DNA from: Actinokineospora diospyrosa
Lineage (GTDB): Bacteria; Actinomycetota; Actinomycetes; Mycobacteriales; Pseudonocardiaceae
DNA length: 34,173 nucleotides
NCBI RefSeq assembly: GCF_024171925.1
Contig: NZ_JAMTCO010000025.1
Location: 1-34,173, forward strand
Direction of reading: 5' to 3'
The translations under genes and the position numbers were made by a program. Of the stretch, positions 24,985 through 32,945 are shown in pieces. Under the pieces are notes generated by a model. The model saw nothing but the letters and a program-made list of their open reading frames with translations. It ran no database searches and was not told where the DNA came from. Within the stretch, counting starts at the first letter, position 1; each line of letters opens with the position of its first letter.

Positions 24985-25527
24985 TCAGACCCGTGTGCGG
25001 CAGATCGTCAGGTAGGTGTACCCGGCCTGGTCGGGTCCCCAGTAGGTGCTGAAGCCATCAGAGCAGCGGTAGGTCTTGCCGTCGGGGGTGGTCCAGCGCC
25101 ACGCGTTCTTCATCGTGGTCGTGCCGCAGGTAGTGGAAACGGCGGTGTGGTCGACCTGGACGTCACCCTCGGTGTGGGTGCCGTACTTGTGCCAGCCCGC
25201 CTCACAGAAGTCGCTGCTGCGCCACGCGCCGCCGACACAGGCGGCGTAAGCGTTGACGTGGTCGCCGCTGGTGTCGGGGTCCTCGTCGTACCCGACCGGG
25301 TAGGCGTCTCGGCAATCGGTCCGGTCCCAGCCGGTGAGCGCGTTGGGGCCCACCTCGGCGCGGGCGCGGCGGGGGAAGGTCAGCGCGGCAGAACCAAGGG
25401 TCAGCGCACCGAGGGTTATCGCCCTAAGCACCGTTCGGCGCCTGCCGGTGGTCTTAAGACCGCTCAAGGCGACCGTGCGTCCGGTGCCGGACTCGTGGTC
25501 AGGTATCCGATCCAGCGTGAGCGCCAC
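24985..25527 (-). CDS. Methylamine dehydrogenase light chain (MauA)-like Tat-exported protein
   Basis: A 180-aa protein with a long Tat-type leader: 27 residues precede the twin-arginine stretch at 29-31, then a hydrophobic core and cleavage near ARA at 55-57, much like the unusual 57-residue leader of MauA. The mature part holds six cysteines (72, 97, 108, 134, 155, 176) and six tryptophans (67, 102, 112, 143, 145, 163), and its GYTYLTIC end resembles the AMTYHC end of MauA. Genuine MauA has twelve cysteines and a tryptophan tryptophylquinone formed from two tryptophans; half of the cysteines are missing here. GTG 25527 lies 29 bases inside the end of the MauD-like gene. Either a divergent quinoprotein chain or a disulfide-rich exported protein of unknown function. 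Confidence 0.6.
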   Translation of the reverse strand: MALTLDRIPDHESGTGRTVALSGLKTTGRRRTVLRAITLGALTLGSAALTFPRRARAEVGPNALTGWDRTDCRDAYPVGYDEDPDTSGDHVNAYAACVGGAWRSSDFCEAGWHKYGTHTEGDVQVDHTAVSTTCGTTTMKNAWRWTTPDGKTYRCSDGFSTYWGPDQAGYTYLTICRTRV

Positions 25528-25969
25528 CGCGCACCCCCCATTCGTCGAGGACCTCGTCCACCTGGTCGGCCCGCACCGGCAACGACAACCGCCGCACCCG
25601 CCCGTCCAATCCGACCAGCATCAACACCGGCGGCGCCAAGTGGGACACCGCCCGCCAAGCCTCGCGGTCGGTCACCACCTCGAGCCGCGTCTCCCACACC
25701 GAAGCCTGCTCATGGGTCAGCAAGAGCGCGCCGGTAAGCCTGTCGGCGACCGCATGGCACAAGGAGCACCCGGTATCCGCGGCCAGCACGACCCTGCCCG
25801 CGAACCGCTCGCCGAGCACGATGTCCGGCTGGGCCGAGTCGTAGCCGCCCGGGTCGCGGCTGATGGCCGCGCGCAGCAGCCGCACCTCGCGCAGCACCGC
25901 CGCCAACCCCAGGAACAGCACCACGATCGCGACCCAGGTGATGACCAGGAACGCGGTCATCGGGCTCAC
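25499..25969 (-). CDS. MauD-like membrane-anchored thioredoxin-fold protein
   Basis: A 156-aa protein with one N-terminal transmembrane helix (about residues 5-26), a short linker, and a thioredoxin-like domain with the redox motif CSLC (Cys68, Cys71) after VVLAADTG; the cis-Pro region is probably the LAPPVLMLVG stretch. This is the layout of MauD, which forms disulfides in the amine dehydrogenase light chain. GTG 25969 overlaps the stop of the upstream 227-aa gene (GTGA), and its own end overlaps the MauA-like gene by 29 bases. The expected client is that neighbour. Confidence 0.72.
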   Translation of the reverse strand: MSPMTAFLVITWVAIVVLFLGLAAVLREVRLLRAAISRDPGGYDSAQPDIVLGERFAGRVVLAADTGCSLCHAVADRLTGALLLTHEQASVWETRLEVVTDREAWRAVSHLAPPVLMLVGLDGRVRRLSLPVRADQVDEVLDEWGVRGGAHAGSDT

Positions 25970-26649
25970 CGCCCACCCCAGGCCACGTCGATCCCGTCGA
26001 GCCAGTCAAGCTGCTCGGGCGTCGCCCCGTCCGCGAGCTGCACCTCGGCCACCCCGGCCGCGAACCCGAGCACGAACATGTGCCCCGACCCCTCTAGCGG
26101 CACCTTCCACACCTCGCCGTGGCGCGTCTTCGCGCCCGCGTGCGTAGGGAGGTGGTTGCGGGCCTGCGCGGGCCCCGGGATCGACACCTGGCCATAGCCG
26201 CGCACGGCCAACACGATGTGCTCGCTCATCGTGTCCAGCAACGTCATCCTGCGCGGCGCGACCACCATGCCCGCCACGGTGTCGGTCACCCGCAGCGAGC
26301 TGAACAACCCGAAGACCCGGTCGCGCCGCGGTGCGGGCCCGGCGAAGACCGTCATCAGCTCGTGGTGCTCCCCGATGAGCGCGGCCATCGACGACTGCCC
26401 GTCGCGCGCTTCGGCGACGACAACCTCGCGGCCGTGCACCAGAAACCGGTCCGTGATCTCCGCCGGGGCGACATGGGTGGCGGCGAACGCGTGGTAGCCC
26501 CGCGGGCCGATCTGGAACCCGGTGCCATGCGAGCCACCGGCGAACCTAACGGCCGCGGCCAGGCTGGACACCGGTTCCGGCCCAGGCAGGGTAATGGCGA
26601 CCCTGGCCCCACTGGGCGCCACAAGGTCTAGCCGCTGTGCGGTGGTCAC
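25966..26649 (-). CDS. Protein of unknown function heading the Mau-like operon
   Basis: A 227-aa protein with no signal peptide, membrane helix or metal motif that I recognise. It looks beta-rich (VAITLPGPEPVSSLAAAVRF, MFVLGFAAGVAEVQL) and could be a small propeller-like or ligand-binding domain. It heads the operon and overlaps the MauD-like gene by four bases. In true mau operons the corresponding large partner would be MauB, a 380-residue secreted propeller; this protein is too short and has no export signal, so I do not call it that. Function unknown. Confidence 0.7.
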   Translation of the reverse strand: MTTAQRLDLVAPSGARVAITLPGPEPVSSLAAAVRFAGGSHGTGFQIGPRGYHAFAATHVAPAEITDRFLVHGREVVVAEARDGQSSMAALIGEHHELMTVFAGPAPRRDRVFGLFSSLRVTDTVAGMVVAPRRMTLLDTMSEHIVLAVRGYGQVSIPGPAQARNHLPTHAGAKTRHGEVWKVPLEGSGHMFVLGFAAGVAEVQLADGATPEQLDWLDGIDVAWGGR

Positions 26650-26787
26650 GCATCTTGACGCTAGAGCAGCGGACTGCGGTGATCAACCAGTTCCCATCCA
26701 CCCGCTCGTTCACTCTATAAACCGCACTTGTCGCGGTTGGGCCGAACGTTGGAATCCGCCTCGCGGCAACGGGTCTAGCGTGGGGAT
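26650..26787. promoter_or_regulatory. Divergent promoter region between the Mau-like operon and MauE-like gene
   Basis: A 138-base gap holding the only AT-rich patch nearby, with TATAAA at 26716-26721 on the plus strand; read the other way it gives TATAGA as a candidate -10 for the minus-strand operon. No clean -35 at 17 bases is visible for either direction. TTGACG at 26655-26660 has no obvious -10. Confidence 0.35.
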
Positions 26788-27204
26788 GTGCTGGGGATCG
26801 TGGCGGCCGGTGGCGCCATCTTGTTGGTGTTGGCCGCTTTCGGGCACTGGCGTGAACGAGTTTCGCTATCGGTGCTTGAGTTGGCCGTCGCCGGTTCGGT
26901 TGTGGCGACGCCCTATGTCGTTGTTGGGCTCTATGCGGCTTTCACGTTCTATCTGGTGGACAGTAAGAGGCGGCGTCCTGGTGCTCCGTGTGGTTGTTTC
27001 CGCGGCGAGGGGCCAGTCACGTGGCTGGTGGTGGGCCGGTCGGCGTTCTTCGCTGTTGGGGCTGCCGTGGAGCCGGAAGTCTCGACGATCGTCGCGTTGG
27101 CCGGAGGGTTCGTGCTGGCCATGGTGTGGTGGCTACTTCCGCAGTTCACGGGTGTCGTCGGGCAGTCGAGTGGTCAGGCCCGCGCGGTCGAGGAACGCCA
27201 GTAG
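26788..27204 (+). CDS. MauE-like (DoxX-type) membrane protein
   Basis: A 138-aa protein with four membrane segments (about residues 2-18, 28-55, 77-95, 103-118). The LELAVAGSVV helix, the FTFYLVDSKRRR turn, the PCGCF cysteine pair and the following helix match MauE/DoxX-like proteins, in which the CGCFG pair relays electrons for disulfide formation. GTG 26788 is the likely start. It is divergent from the MauD/MauA-like operon, so the MauE-MauD-MauA set is present but split over two transcripts. Its 3' end overlaps the opposing selB end by 72 bases. Confidence 0.72.
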   Translation: MLGIVAAGGAILLVLAAFGHWRERVSLSVLELAVAGSVVATPYVVVGLYAAFTFYLVDSKRRRPGAPCGCFRGEGPVTWLVVGRSAFFAVGAAVEPEVSTIVALAGGFVLAMVWWLLPQFTGVVGQSSGQARAVEERQ

Positions 27205-28713
27205 CGGGAGCGCGACTCGACGGCTCGTGTTGAGGGCTTGGCGCGCTTGGCTTGTCGTGAAGGGCTGCGAAAGCCCGGCCAAGAGGTCGACCGCGCGTTG
27301 GGGCGCGTCGGGTGGGAGGACCACCCCCTCGGCGATCTTCAGGAGGCGCCCGGCTCGGACAGCGGCGGCGATCTCACGAGTTCCCAGTTGCCGCTGCCGT
27401 GCTGTGTCGGGAGCGGCGAAAGGGTTGAGGGCGAAGTCTTCGGTCAACGCGGCCAAGGCAGCGACAACGGCAGCAGGCAGGGACAACGGTTGTGCTTGCG
27501 CGACCAGTGGTGCCACGAGGTCTGCGTCGGGTAACCGGAGCTTGCGCCGCAGCGTCTCCGTAGGTAGGCCTACCTCCAGTGGATGGTCGGCACGCCACCT
27601 AGCCAACTCGGCGGCGGCTTGAGCGGCCAACGAATCCCACTGGTCGGTGTACCACTCCCCCGCGATCAACCTGGCCGGTCGCCCCAATGCCTTCCGTTGG
27701 CTGTTGGTGAAGACCGAGGACCGGTTTAGCCGGTCCAAGTCCAGGACTGTCGCACCGACGATGTCGTGGTTGCCGGGGTTGCGCAGCAGGACACGGTCTC
27801 CTACACGTAGAGGCACCGGACGAGACAGGATGATCCTGCTCCCGGTCGGTAAGGCGTGCGCACGAGCGGGAACGGCAGCGGAGCCGATGTGGAGCACGAC
27901 CTGCCGTGCCAGCACCGGCGCGGTCACATCTACCACTCGCGCGTCCCACCACGCGTCAGGCGTGAGGAGGGCATCGCCACGCGCGATGTCGCCGCGTTCC
28001 ACGCCGCGCAGGTTCACCCCGACCCGCGCCACGGCCGACACCTGGTCCCTGCTGCGACCCAACGCGTGCACGCCACGCACCCGCACCGGCGAGCCACGCA
28101 GCAGCAGCTCATCGCCGGGGCGCACGGTGCCCGCTTGGAGGGTCCCAGTGACCACGGTGCCCGCCCCGGCGACGGTGAACGACCGATCCACCCACAGCCG
28201 GACATCCCCGCCCACATCGGGCTCAGGCAGGCCAGCCACCAAGTCCTCGATCGCCGACCGCACCCCGGCGACCCCGTCATTGGCGACCACCGACGGCACC
28301 ACGCCCAGCGAGGTCCGCGCGATCCGTGCCAGCGCCGCCGCGCGAACCGGCTCCGGGTCGGCCAAGTCGGCCCGGGTGATCACCAGCAGGCCATGCGCCA
28401 CCCCGAGCGCGTCCAGGGCCAGCAGATGCTCCTCGGCTTGGGGCATCCACGGCGCATCCGCCGCGACCACAAACAGCACAGCAGGCACAGAGCCAACCCC
28501 GGCGAGCATGTTCGGTACGAACCGCTCGTGCCCAGGGACGTCAACGAAGGCAACCTCACCGACGCGCGGTAGCTCTGCCCAGGCGAATCCGAGATCTATG
28601 GTCAGCCCACGCCGTTGCTCAGCTTCCCAGCGGTCGGGTTCCATGCCCGTGATCAGCCGGACAAGCGTCGACTTCCCGTGGTCGACGTGTCCGGCGGTGG
28701 CGATCACGTGCAT
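27133..28713 (-). CDS. selB: SelB, selenocysteine-specific elongation factor
   Basis: A 526-aa GTPase that carries Sec-tRNA to the ribosome at UGA codons and binds the SECIS element. The G1 motif is GHVDHGKST (residues 8-16), the switch region is RRGLTIDLGFAW, G3 is DVPGHE, and the binding region ITRAD corresponds to G4. EF-Tu-like beta-barrel domains follow, then C-terminal winged-helix repeats. The length is at the short end (E. coli 614), mostly through shorter C-terminal repeats. ATG 28713 is seven bases after the stop of the DUF899 gene, so both are on one transcript led by selD. Confidence 0.94.
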   Translation of the reverse strand: MHVIATAGHVDHGKSTLVRLITGMEPDRWEAEQRRGLTIDLGFAWAELPRVGEVAFVDVPGHERFVPNMLAGVGSVPAVLFVVAADAPWMPQAEEHLLALDALGVAHGLLVITRADLADPEPVRAAALARIARTSLGVVPSVVANDGVAGVRSAIEDLVAGLPEPDVGGDVRLWVDRSFTVAGAGTVVTGTLQAGTVRPGDELLLRGSPVRVRGVHALGRSRDQVSAVARVGVNLRGVERGDIARGDALLTPDAWWDARVVDVTAPVLARQVVLHIGSAAVPARAHALPTGSRIILSRPVPLRVGDRVLLRNPGNHDIVGATVLDLDRLNRSSVFTNSQRKALGRPARLIAGEWYTDQWDSLAAQAAAELARWRADHPLEVGLPTETLRRKLRLPDADLVAPLVAQAQPLSLPAAVVAALAALTEDFALNPFAAPDTARQRQLGTREIAAAVRAGRLLKIAEGVVLPPDAPQRAVDLLAGLSQPFTTSQARQALNTSRRVALPLLAFLDRAGLTTRLPDDTRELRK

Positions 28714-28720
28714 AGGGTGC

Positions 28721-29377
28721 TCAGCGGTACTCGTCCTTGAGCCGCAGCCAGGACATCGTCGGGTCCTGCGGCCAGCCCTCCGGCGAGTCCTCCCACTCCT
28801 CCTGCCGCCCGTACGGGGTCAGGTCGAGCAGGCTGAAGTCCTGCCGGAGGCGGTCCACGCCGCGTGCGGTGGTCGTGTACGACCGGAAGACCTCGTCGCC
28901 GTCGCGCAGGAGTACCGAGAGGGCGAAGCCACCGCCGATGCCGAAGTCGTCGGTGAGCGTTGTGCCGTGGCAGGAGTACCACGGGGTCGCCCAGCCGAAG
29001 CGGTCGCGCACCGCGTCGATCTCGTCTCTAGGCGCCGGGGACATGAGGATGAGCCGGGTGTCGCGGGCGTTCAGGTGGACCTGCCCGGGGATGTTGTCGG
29101 TGAAGGTCGCGCAGCCCCCGCAGATGTGGTCGTTGCCCGCAGCGAGCATGAAGTGATAGATGACCAGTTGGCGGTAACCGTCGAACAGACCGGCCAGATC
29201 AACGGTAGAGCCATCCGGCGCGGTGAACCGGTAGTCCTTCTCGATCCTCACCACCGGCAGGCGGCGGCGTTCGGCGGCGAGCGCGTCCTGGGCGCGGGTG
29301 AGCGCCTTCTCCTTCACCAGCAGGGCGTCACGAGCGGCCTGCCACTCATCGGCGGACACGACCTCGGGTCGGTTCAC
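28721..29377 (-). CDS. DUF899-family thioredoxin-like protein inside the sel operon
   Basis: A 218-aa protein of the DUF899 family, which has a thioredoxin-like fold and unknown function. Family marks are the VVSADEWQAARDALLVKEKALTR-type N-terminal helix, YHFMLA in the middle, and a CxxC motif, here CGGC in the segment HICGGCATF, followed by W-x-x-P-WYSCHG. GTG 29377 has GAGGAGG five bases upstream; 16 extra upstream codons are ignored for that reason. It sits 23 bases after selD and 7 before selB, so it is cotranscribed with them. This suggests a redox job in selenium handling, but family members also exist away from selenium genes. Both CxxC positions are TGC codons, so it is not itself a selenoprotein at that site. 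Confidence 0.85.
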   Translation of the reverse strand: MNRPEVVSADEWQAARDALLVKEKALTRAQDALAAERRRLPVVRIEKDYRFTAPDGSTVDLAGLFDGYRQLVIYHFMLAAGNDHICGGCATFTDNIPGQVHLNARDTRLILMSPAPRDEIDAVRDRFGWATPWYSCHGTTLTDDFGIGGGFALSVLLRDGDEVFRSYTTTARGVDRLRQDFSLLDLTPYGRQEEWEDSPEGWPQDPTMSWLRLKDEYR

Positions 29378-29400
29378 GGGTCCTCCTCTGTTGAGAACGC

Positions 29401-30378
29401 CTATCGCACCACGACGGTATGACAATCGCGCGCAACGAGCTCCCCGATCACGGTGGCGCCAGGTATCTCGCCCACAAGGAGCAGCCCGCCTGAGGTTTGC
29501 GCGTCAGCGAGTAAGAGGGAGTCCGGCCCGAGGGAGACGTGCGGCGCTACCCAGTCGAGATTGCGCTGAGTACCCCCGCTGACATAGCCGTCGCGTAAGG
29601 CCTCGCGGGCGCCGTCAAGGTAAGGGACCGCGGCAGAGTCAACGATCGCGGTGACGCCGCTGGCACGGGCGAGCTTGTGGAGATGCCCGAGAAGTCCGAA
29701 GCCCGTGACATCAGTCGCACAGGTGATCCCAGCGTTGAGCGCCGCTGCTGCCGCATCGCGGTTGAGGGTCGTCATCAGCTCTATCGCGTGGGGGAACACC
29801 TCGCCGGTGGCCTTGTGGCGGTTGTTGAGCACGCCGACACCCAGCGGTTTGGTCAGCGACAACGGCAACCCAGCCCGCCCGGACGAGTTCCGCATGACCC
29901 GCTTGGGATCCACCAACCCGGTCACCGCAAGCCCGTACTTCGGCTCCGGGTCGTCCACGCTGTGCCCACCCGCTACATGGCACCCCGCCGAGGACGCCAC
30001 ATCCACGCCGCCGCGCAACACCTCGGCCGCCAACTCCATCGGCAACACGTCACGCGGCCACCCGAGCAGGTTCAACGCGACGACGGGCCGACCGCCCATC
30101 GCGTAGACGTCGGACAGGGCGTTCGCGGCCGCGATCCGGCCCCAGTCATAGGGGTCGTCGACGACCGGGGTGAAGAAGTCCGTGGTCGCGACCAGCGCCA
30201 GATCCGCCCCGATCCCGACCACGGCGGCGTCATCACCGGTGTCCAGGCCGACGATCAGGTCGCCGTGCGGGTCGGTCGGCGTGCGGTGCAGACCGGCGAC
30301 GACCTGCTCCAACTCCCCAGGGGGGATCTTGCACGCGCACCCGCCGCCGTGCGCGTACTGGGTCAACCGGAGGGTCAC
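29401..30378 (-). CDS. selD: SelD, selenide water dikinase (selenophosphate synthetase)
   Basis: A 325-aa enzyme that makes selenophosphate from selenide and ATP. The active site reads THGGGCACK-like: LTQYAHGGGCACK, with Cys14 and Lys17 equivalent to Cys17 and Lys20 of E. coli SelD; here it is a cysteine form, not the Sec form. The D-D-A-A-V...A-L-V-A-T-T-D-F-F segment and the NALSDVYAMGG motif bind Mg-ATP. GTG 30378 is the start. It heads the minus-strand operon selD - DUF899 - selB and lies only 35 bases from the divergent tRNA-Sec gene. Confidence 0.94.
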   Translation of the reverse strand: MTLRLTQYAHGGGCACKIPPGELEQVVAGLHRTPTDPHGDLIVGLDTGDDAAVVGIGADLALVATTDFFTPVVDDPYDWGRIAAANALSDVYAMGGRPVVALNLLGWPRDVLPMELAAEVLRGGVDVASSAGCHVAGGHSVDDPEPKYGLAVTGLVDPKRVMRNSSGRAGLPLSLTKPLGVGVLNNRHKATGEVFPHAIELMTTLNRDAAAAALNAGITCATDVTGFGLLGHLHKLARASGVTAIVDSAAVPYLDGAREALRDGYVSGGTQRNLDWVAPHVSLGPDSLLLADAQTSGGLLLVGEIPGATVIGELVARDCHTVVVR

Positions 30379-30413
30379 ACCGGCGAGTGTGCCATGATCA
30401 ACCCGTGTCCCGG

Positions 30414-30508
30414 GGAGGCGTCTTCGGCCTGGTGGCCGGCTCGGTCTTCAACACCGGTGAGCGACAGGTGCTGCCGCTGGCGGGTTCGATTCCCGTCCGC
30501 CTCCGCCA
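30414..30508 (+). tRNA. selC: tRNA-Sec (UCA anticodon), selC
   Basis: A 95-base selenocysteine tRNA. The acceptor stem pairs 414-420 with 498-504 (positions plus 30000) with a possible weak eighth position; GCCA is encoded at the 3' end. A six-pair D stem (TCGGCC / GGCCGG with loop TGGT), an anticodon arm with UCA at 30448-30450 in the loop CTTCAAC, a long variable arm (GCGACAG / CTGCCGC with one mismatch) and a TTCGATT T-loop are present. The long D stem and large variable arm are specific to tRNA-Sec. It lies 9 bases before selA on the same strand, and a CATGAT (30393-30398) may be its -10. Confidence 0.95.
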
Positions 30509-30517
30509 GGTCCGGCC

Positions 30518-31792
30518 GTGACCGACCCGCGCAGGCGGGTGCCGCGCACCGACGCCGTCCTCGCCGCGCTGGACGCCGAGGTGGCCGAACTCGGCCACGA
30601 CACGGTCAAAGCAGCCATCCACACCGCCCAACAGCAGGTCCGCGACGGCCTCTTGGCCCCAGAGCGCGTTGTCGACCGCGCACGGGCCGTCCTGCGCACC
30701 GGACCCCGGCCGGTCCTCAACGCGACCGGGGTCGTCGTGCACACCAACCTGGGCCGCGCTCCCCTGTCGGCTGCCGCCCGCGCGGCGGTGCAGGCCGCAG
30801 CGGGCACGACCGACGTCGAGTTCGACCTCGAGACGGGCCTGCGGCGTCGACGCGGCCTGGACACCCTCGACGCGGTGCGCGCGGCGGTGCCCGACGCGCA
30901 GGACGTACACGTGGTGAACAACAACGCGGCCGCGCTGCTGCTGTGCGCGATCGTGCTCGCGGGCAGCCGCGACATCGTGGTCAGCAGGGGCGAACTGGTC
31001 GAGATCGGCGACGGTTTCCGCATCCCGGACCTGCTGAGCTCCACCGGCGCCCGGCTGCGCGGCGTCGGGACCACGAACCGCACCACGGTGCGCGACTACG
31101 CCGAGGCGGTCTCCGGGGACACCGGGTTCGTGCTCAAGGTGCACCCGTCGAACTTCCAGGTCACCGGCTTCACCAGCACGCCGTCGGTCGCCGAGCTGAG
31201 CGGGCTGGGGGTGCCGCTGGTGGTGGACATCGGGTCCGGGCTACTCGGCCCGCACCCTGTGCTGCCCGACGAGCCGGACGCGACGAGCGTGTTGCGCTCG
31301 GGTGCGAGCCTGGTGACGGCGAGCGCGGACAAGCTGCTCGGTGGCCCGCAGGCCGGGTTGTTGCTGGGCGAGGCGAAGCTGGTCGATCGATTGCGACGGC
31401 ACCCGGCGGCGCGCGCGGTTCGGGTCGACAAGCTCACGTTGGCCGCACTGGGAGCAACGTTGCGCGGCCCGCGACCGCCGGTGGTCGTCGCACTGGAGGC
31501 TGATCCTTCCGATTTGCTGCGACGGGCAGAGCGGCTGGCGCAATCCCTGCGCGCACAGGGCATCGATGCGGACGCGGTCAGCTCTGTTGCGGTCGTCGGC
31601 GGCGGTGGGGCTCCAGGCGTAGAACTTCCCAGCGCGGCGGTGAGCCTGCCGGAGACCTACGCGAGGCCCCTTCGCGTTGGGTCAACACCCGTAGTCGGAC
31701 GAATCGACCACGGGCGCTGCCTCCTCGACCTGCGCACGATCACCGAACCCGACGACGACCTCTTACTCGACGCCGTCCTCAGTGTCGATTGA
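30518..31792 (+). CDS. selA: SelA, L-seryl-tRNA(Sec) selenium transferase
   Basis: A 424-aa pyridoxal-phosphate enzyme that converts seryl-tRNA-Sec to selenocysteyl-tRNA-Sec with selenophosphate. The family motifs are NATGVVVHTNLGRAPLS, NNAAALLLC, RGELVEIGDGFRIPD and the PLP-binding lysine in SADKLLGGPQAG (Lys272). GTG 30518 begins nine bases past the end of the tRNA-Sec gene, so the mRNA must be processed from, or initiated within, the tRNA region. A rare TTA leucine codon occurs close to the 3' end (DDDLLLD). It overlaps the convergent SARP gene end by 14 bases. Confidence 0.95.
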   Translation: MTDPRRRVPRTDAVLAALDAEVAELGHDTVKAAIHTAQQQVRDGLLAPERVVDRARAVLRTGPRPVLNATGVVVHTNLGRAPLSAAARAAVQAAAGTTDVEFDLETGLRRRRGLDTLDAVRAAVPDAQDVHVVNNNAAALLLCAIVLAGSRDIVVSRGELVEIGDGFRIPDLLSSTGARLRGVGTTNRTTVRDYAEAVSGDTGFVLKVHPSNFQVTGFTSTPSVAELSGLGVPLVVDIGSGLLGPHPVLPDEPDATSVLRSGASLVTASADKLLGGPQAGLLLGEAKLVDRLRRHPAARAVRVDKLTLAALGATLRGPRPPVVVALEADPSDLLRRAERLAQSLRAQGIDADAVSSVAVVGGGGAPGVELPSAAVSLPETYARPLRVGSTPVVGRIDHGRCLLDLRTITEPDDDLLLDAVLSVD

Positions 31793-32558
31793 TCTCCAAC
31801 ACAGGCGGCCCAATCTCGTCCGAGGTCAAGATCGCCTGATGCACCCGCTCAACCCACCCGGTCGGCGACAGACCCAACTCCTCAACCAAGGCCTGCCGAA
31901 GCCGATGAAACACCTCTAGCGCCTGGTAGCGTCGCCCAGCCCTATAGAGCGCCACCATGTACTGAGCATGCAGATTCTCGTGCAGCGGCAAGTCTCTCGT
32001 CAGGCCAGACAGTTCCCCGAGCATCCCCAGATGACGCCCCAACCGCAGATCCGCGTCAATCCGCTGCTCCACCACACTCAACCGCTCTTGCTCCAAGGTC
32101 GCCACATGACCCTCTAGCAACCGTCCCACCCGAACATCAGCCAACGCAGGCCCCCGCCACAACGACAACGCACCGTGCAACAGGGCGGCCGCCCGCGCGG
32201 CATCACCCCCAGCGAGCGCATCTGCCCCAAGCGCGGACCGTTGCCGGAACCACTCGTAGTCGAGGTCCTCCAGCCGCAACGAGTACCCACCCGGCGCTGT
32301 CGTGAGGATCGACCGAATCGGAGCACCCGCCAGCGGTGTCAGCAACCGACGTAGACGCAAAACATAGGTCTGCACAGTGACAACCGCACTCGCGGGCGGC
32401 CGCCCACCCCACAGCTCCTCAATGATCCGCCCCGTCGAGACAACGGTGTTCGCCCGCAACGCCAGCAACGCCAAAACCTGCTTCGGCTTGGCCGCACTGG
32501 GCGTGACACTCCCGGCCTCGCCGACGACAAGAACCGGACCAAGCACGTTGACCTGCAT
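31779..32558 (-). CDS. SARP-family transcriptional activator
   Basis: A 259-aa regulator of the Streptomyces antibiotic regulatory protein type: an OmpR-like winged helix (residues 1-95, with VNVLGPVLV and SAAKPKQVLALLALRANTVVS) followed by a bacterial transcriptional activation domain of TPR-like helices (YEWFRQRSALGADALAGGD to the C-terminus). No ATPase or sensor domain is attached, so it is a small SARP. I chose ATG 32558, where the conserved domain starts and AGGGG lies 13-17 bases upstream, in preference to the 69 residues of Arg/Cys-rich sequence in the longer frame. SARPs usually activate a neighbouring specialised-metabolite cluster; the nearest candidate is the FxLD-type gene beside it. 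Confidence 0.9.
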   Translation of the reverse strand: MQVNVLGPVLVVGEAGSVTPSAAKPKQVLALLALRANTVVSTGRIIEELWGGRPPASAVVTVQTYVLRLRRLLTPLAGAPIRSILTTAPGGYSLRLEDLDYEWFRQRSALGADALAGGDAARAAALLHGALSLWRGPALADVRVGRLLEGHVATLEQERLSVVEQRIDADLRLGRHLGMLGELSGLTRDLPLHENLHAQYMVALYRAGRRYQALEVFHRLRQALVEELGLSPTGWVERVHQAILTSDEIGPPVLEINRH

Positions 32559-32903
32559 CTCACTACCCCTGAATCGGCGTCGGGACACGACCTGGGAGGG
32601 ACGCGCGCAGCAGGACACCAGTTCTTTGTTCGGTCTGCACCACAGCCGGGCACTGATCGGTGAAACCTTCCCAATCCCCGCAGTCAACCCACTCCCCACC
32701 CCCACGACAACCGCCTTCCGCCCCTGCCCCCACCCCCACCAATCCCGTACGCTCCCCTCCCCCACCGGGTGAAGTTCATCCGGTTCCCGGCCTCCTCCAG
32801 AGCTCGCGGTTATTCACAACCCACCCCACCATCCACAGCTTTCCGCCTACCCCTTCCCCATGCCCACTTCTAACTTCCACCTACAACAAGCGTGCACAGC
32901 AAG
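32559..32903 (-). other. Intergenic region upstream of the SARP gene
   Basis: 345 bases without a credible gene; open frames here are Pro/Thr-rich and lack ribosome sites. It should hold the SARP promoter, but no convincing -35/-10 pair was found. One TTATTCACA near 32810 resembles a single DnaA box and is not supported by others close by. Confidence 0.5.
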
Positions 32904-32939
32904 GCGGCCTGGTCATCGGGCGACCGATGACCAGGCCGC
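32904..32939 (-). terminator. Strong hairpin terminator after the FxLD methyltransferase
   Basis: A perfect 16-bp stem (GCGGCCTGGTCATCGG at 32904-32919 with its complement at 32924-32939) and a 4-base loop GCGA. It starts six bases beyond the methyltransferase stop. There is no T-rich tail, typical for this GC content. It could act in either direction. Confidence 0.82.
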
Positions 32940-32945
32940 GTGGCG

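Noticed and set aside
29101..29160. DUF899 as a selenoprotein with Sec in the CxxC motif
   Set aside because: Both positions are TGC; no in-frame TGA near the motif.
30336..30378. SelD as a Sec-containing form
   Set aside because: The active-site codon is TGC (Cys14).
32805..32845. Possible replication origin from TTATTCACA and ATCCACAG
   Set aside because: Only one or two imperfect boxes, with no dnaA, dnaN or AT-rich unwinding element.
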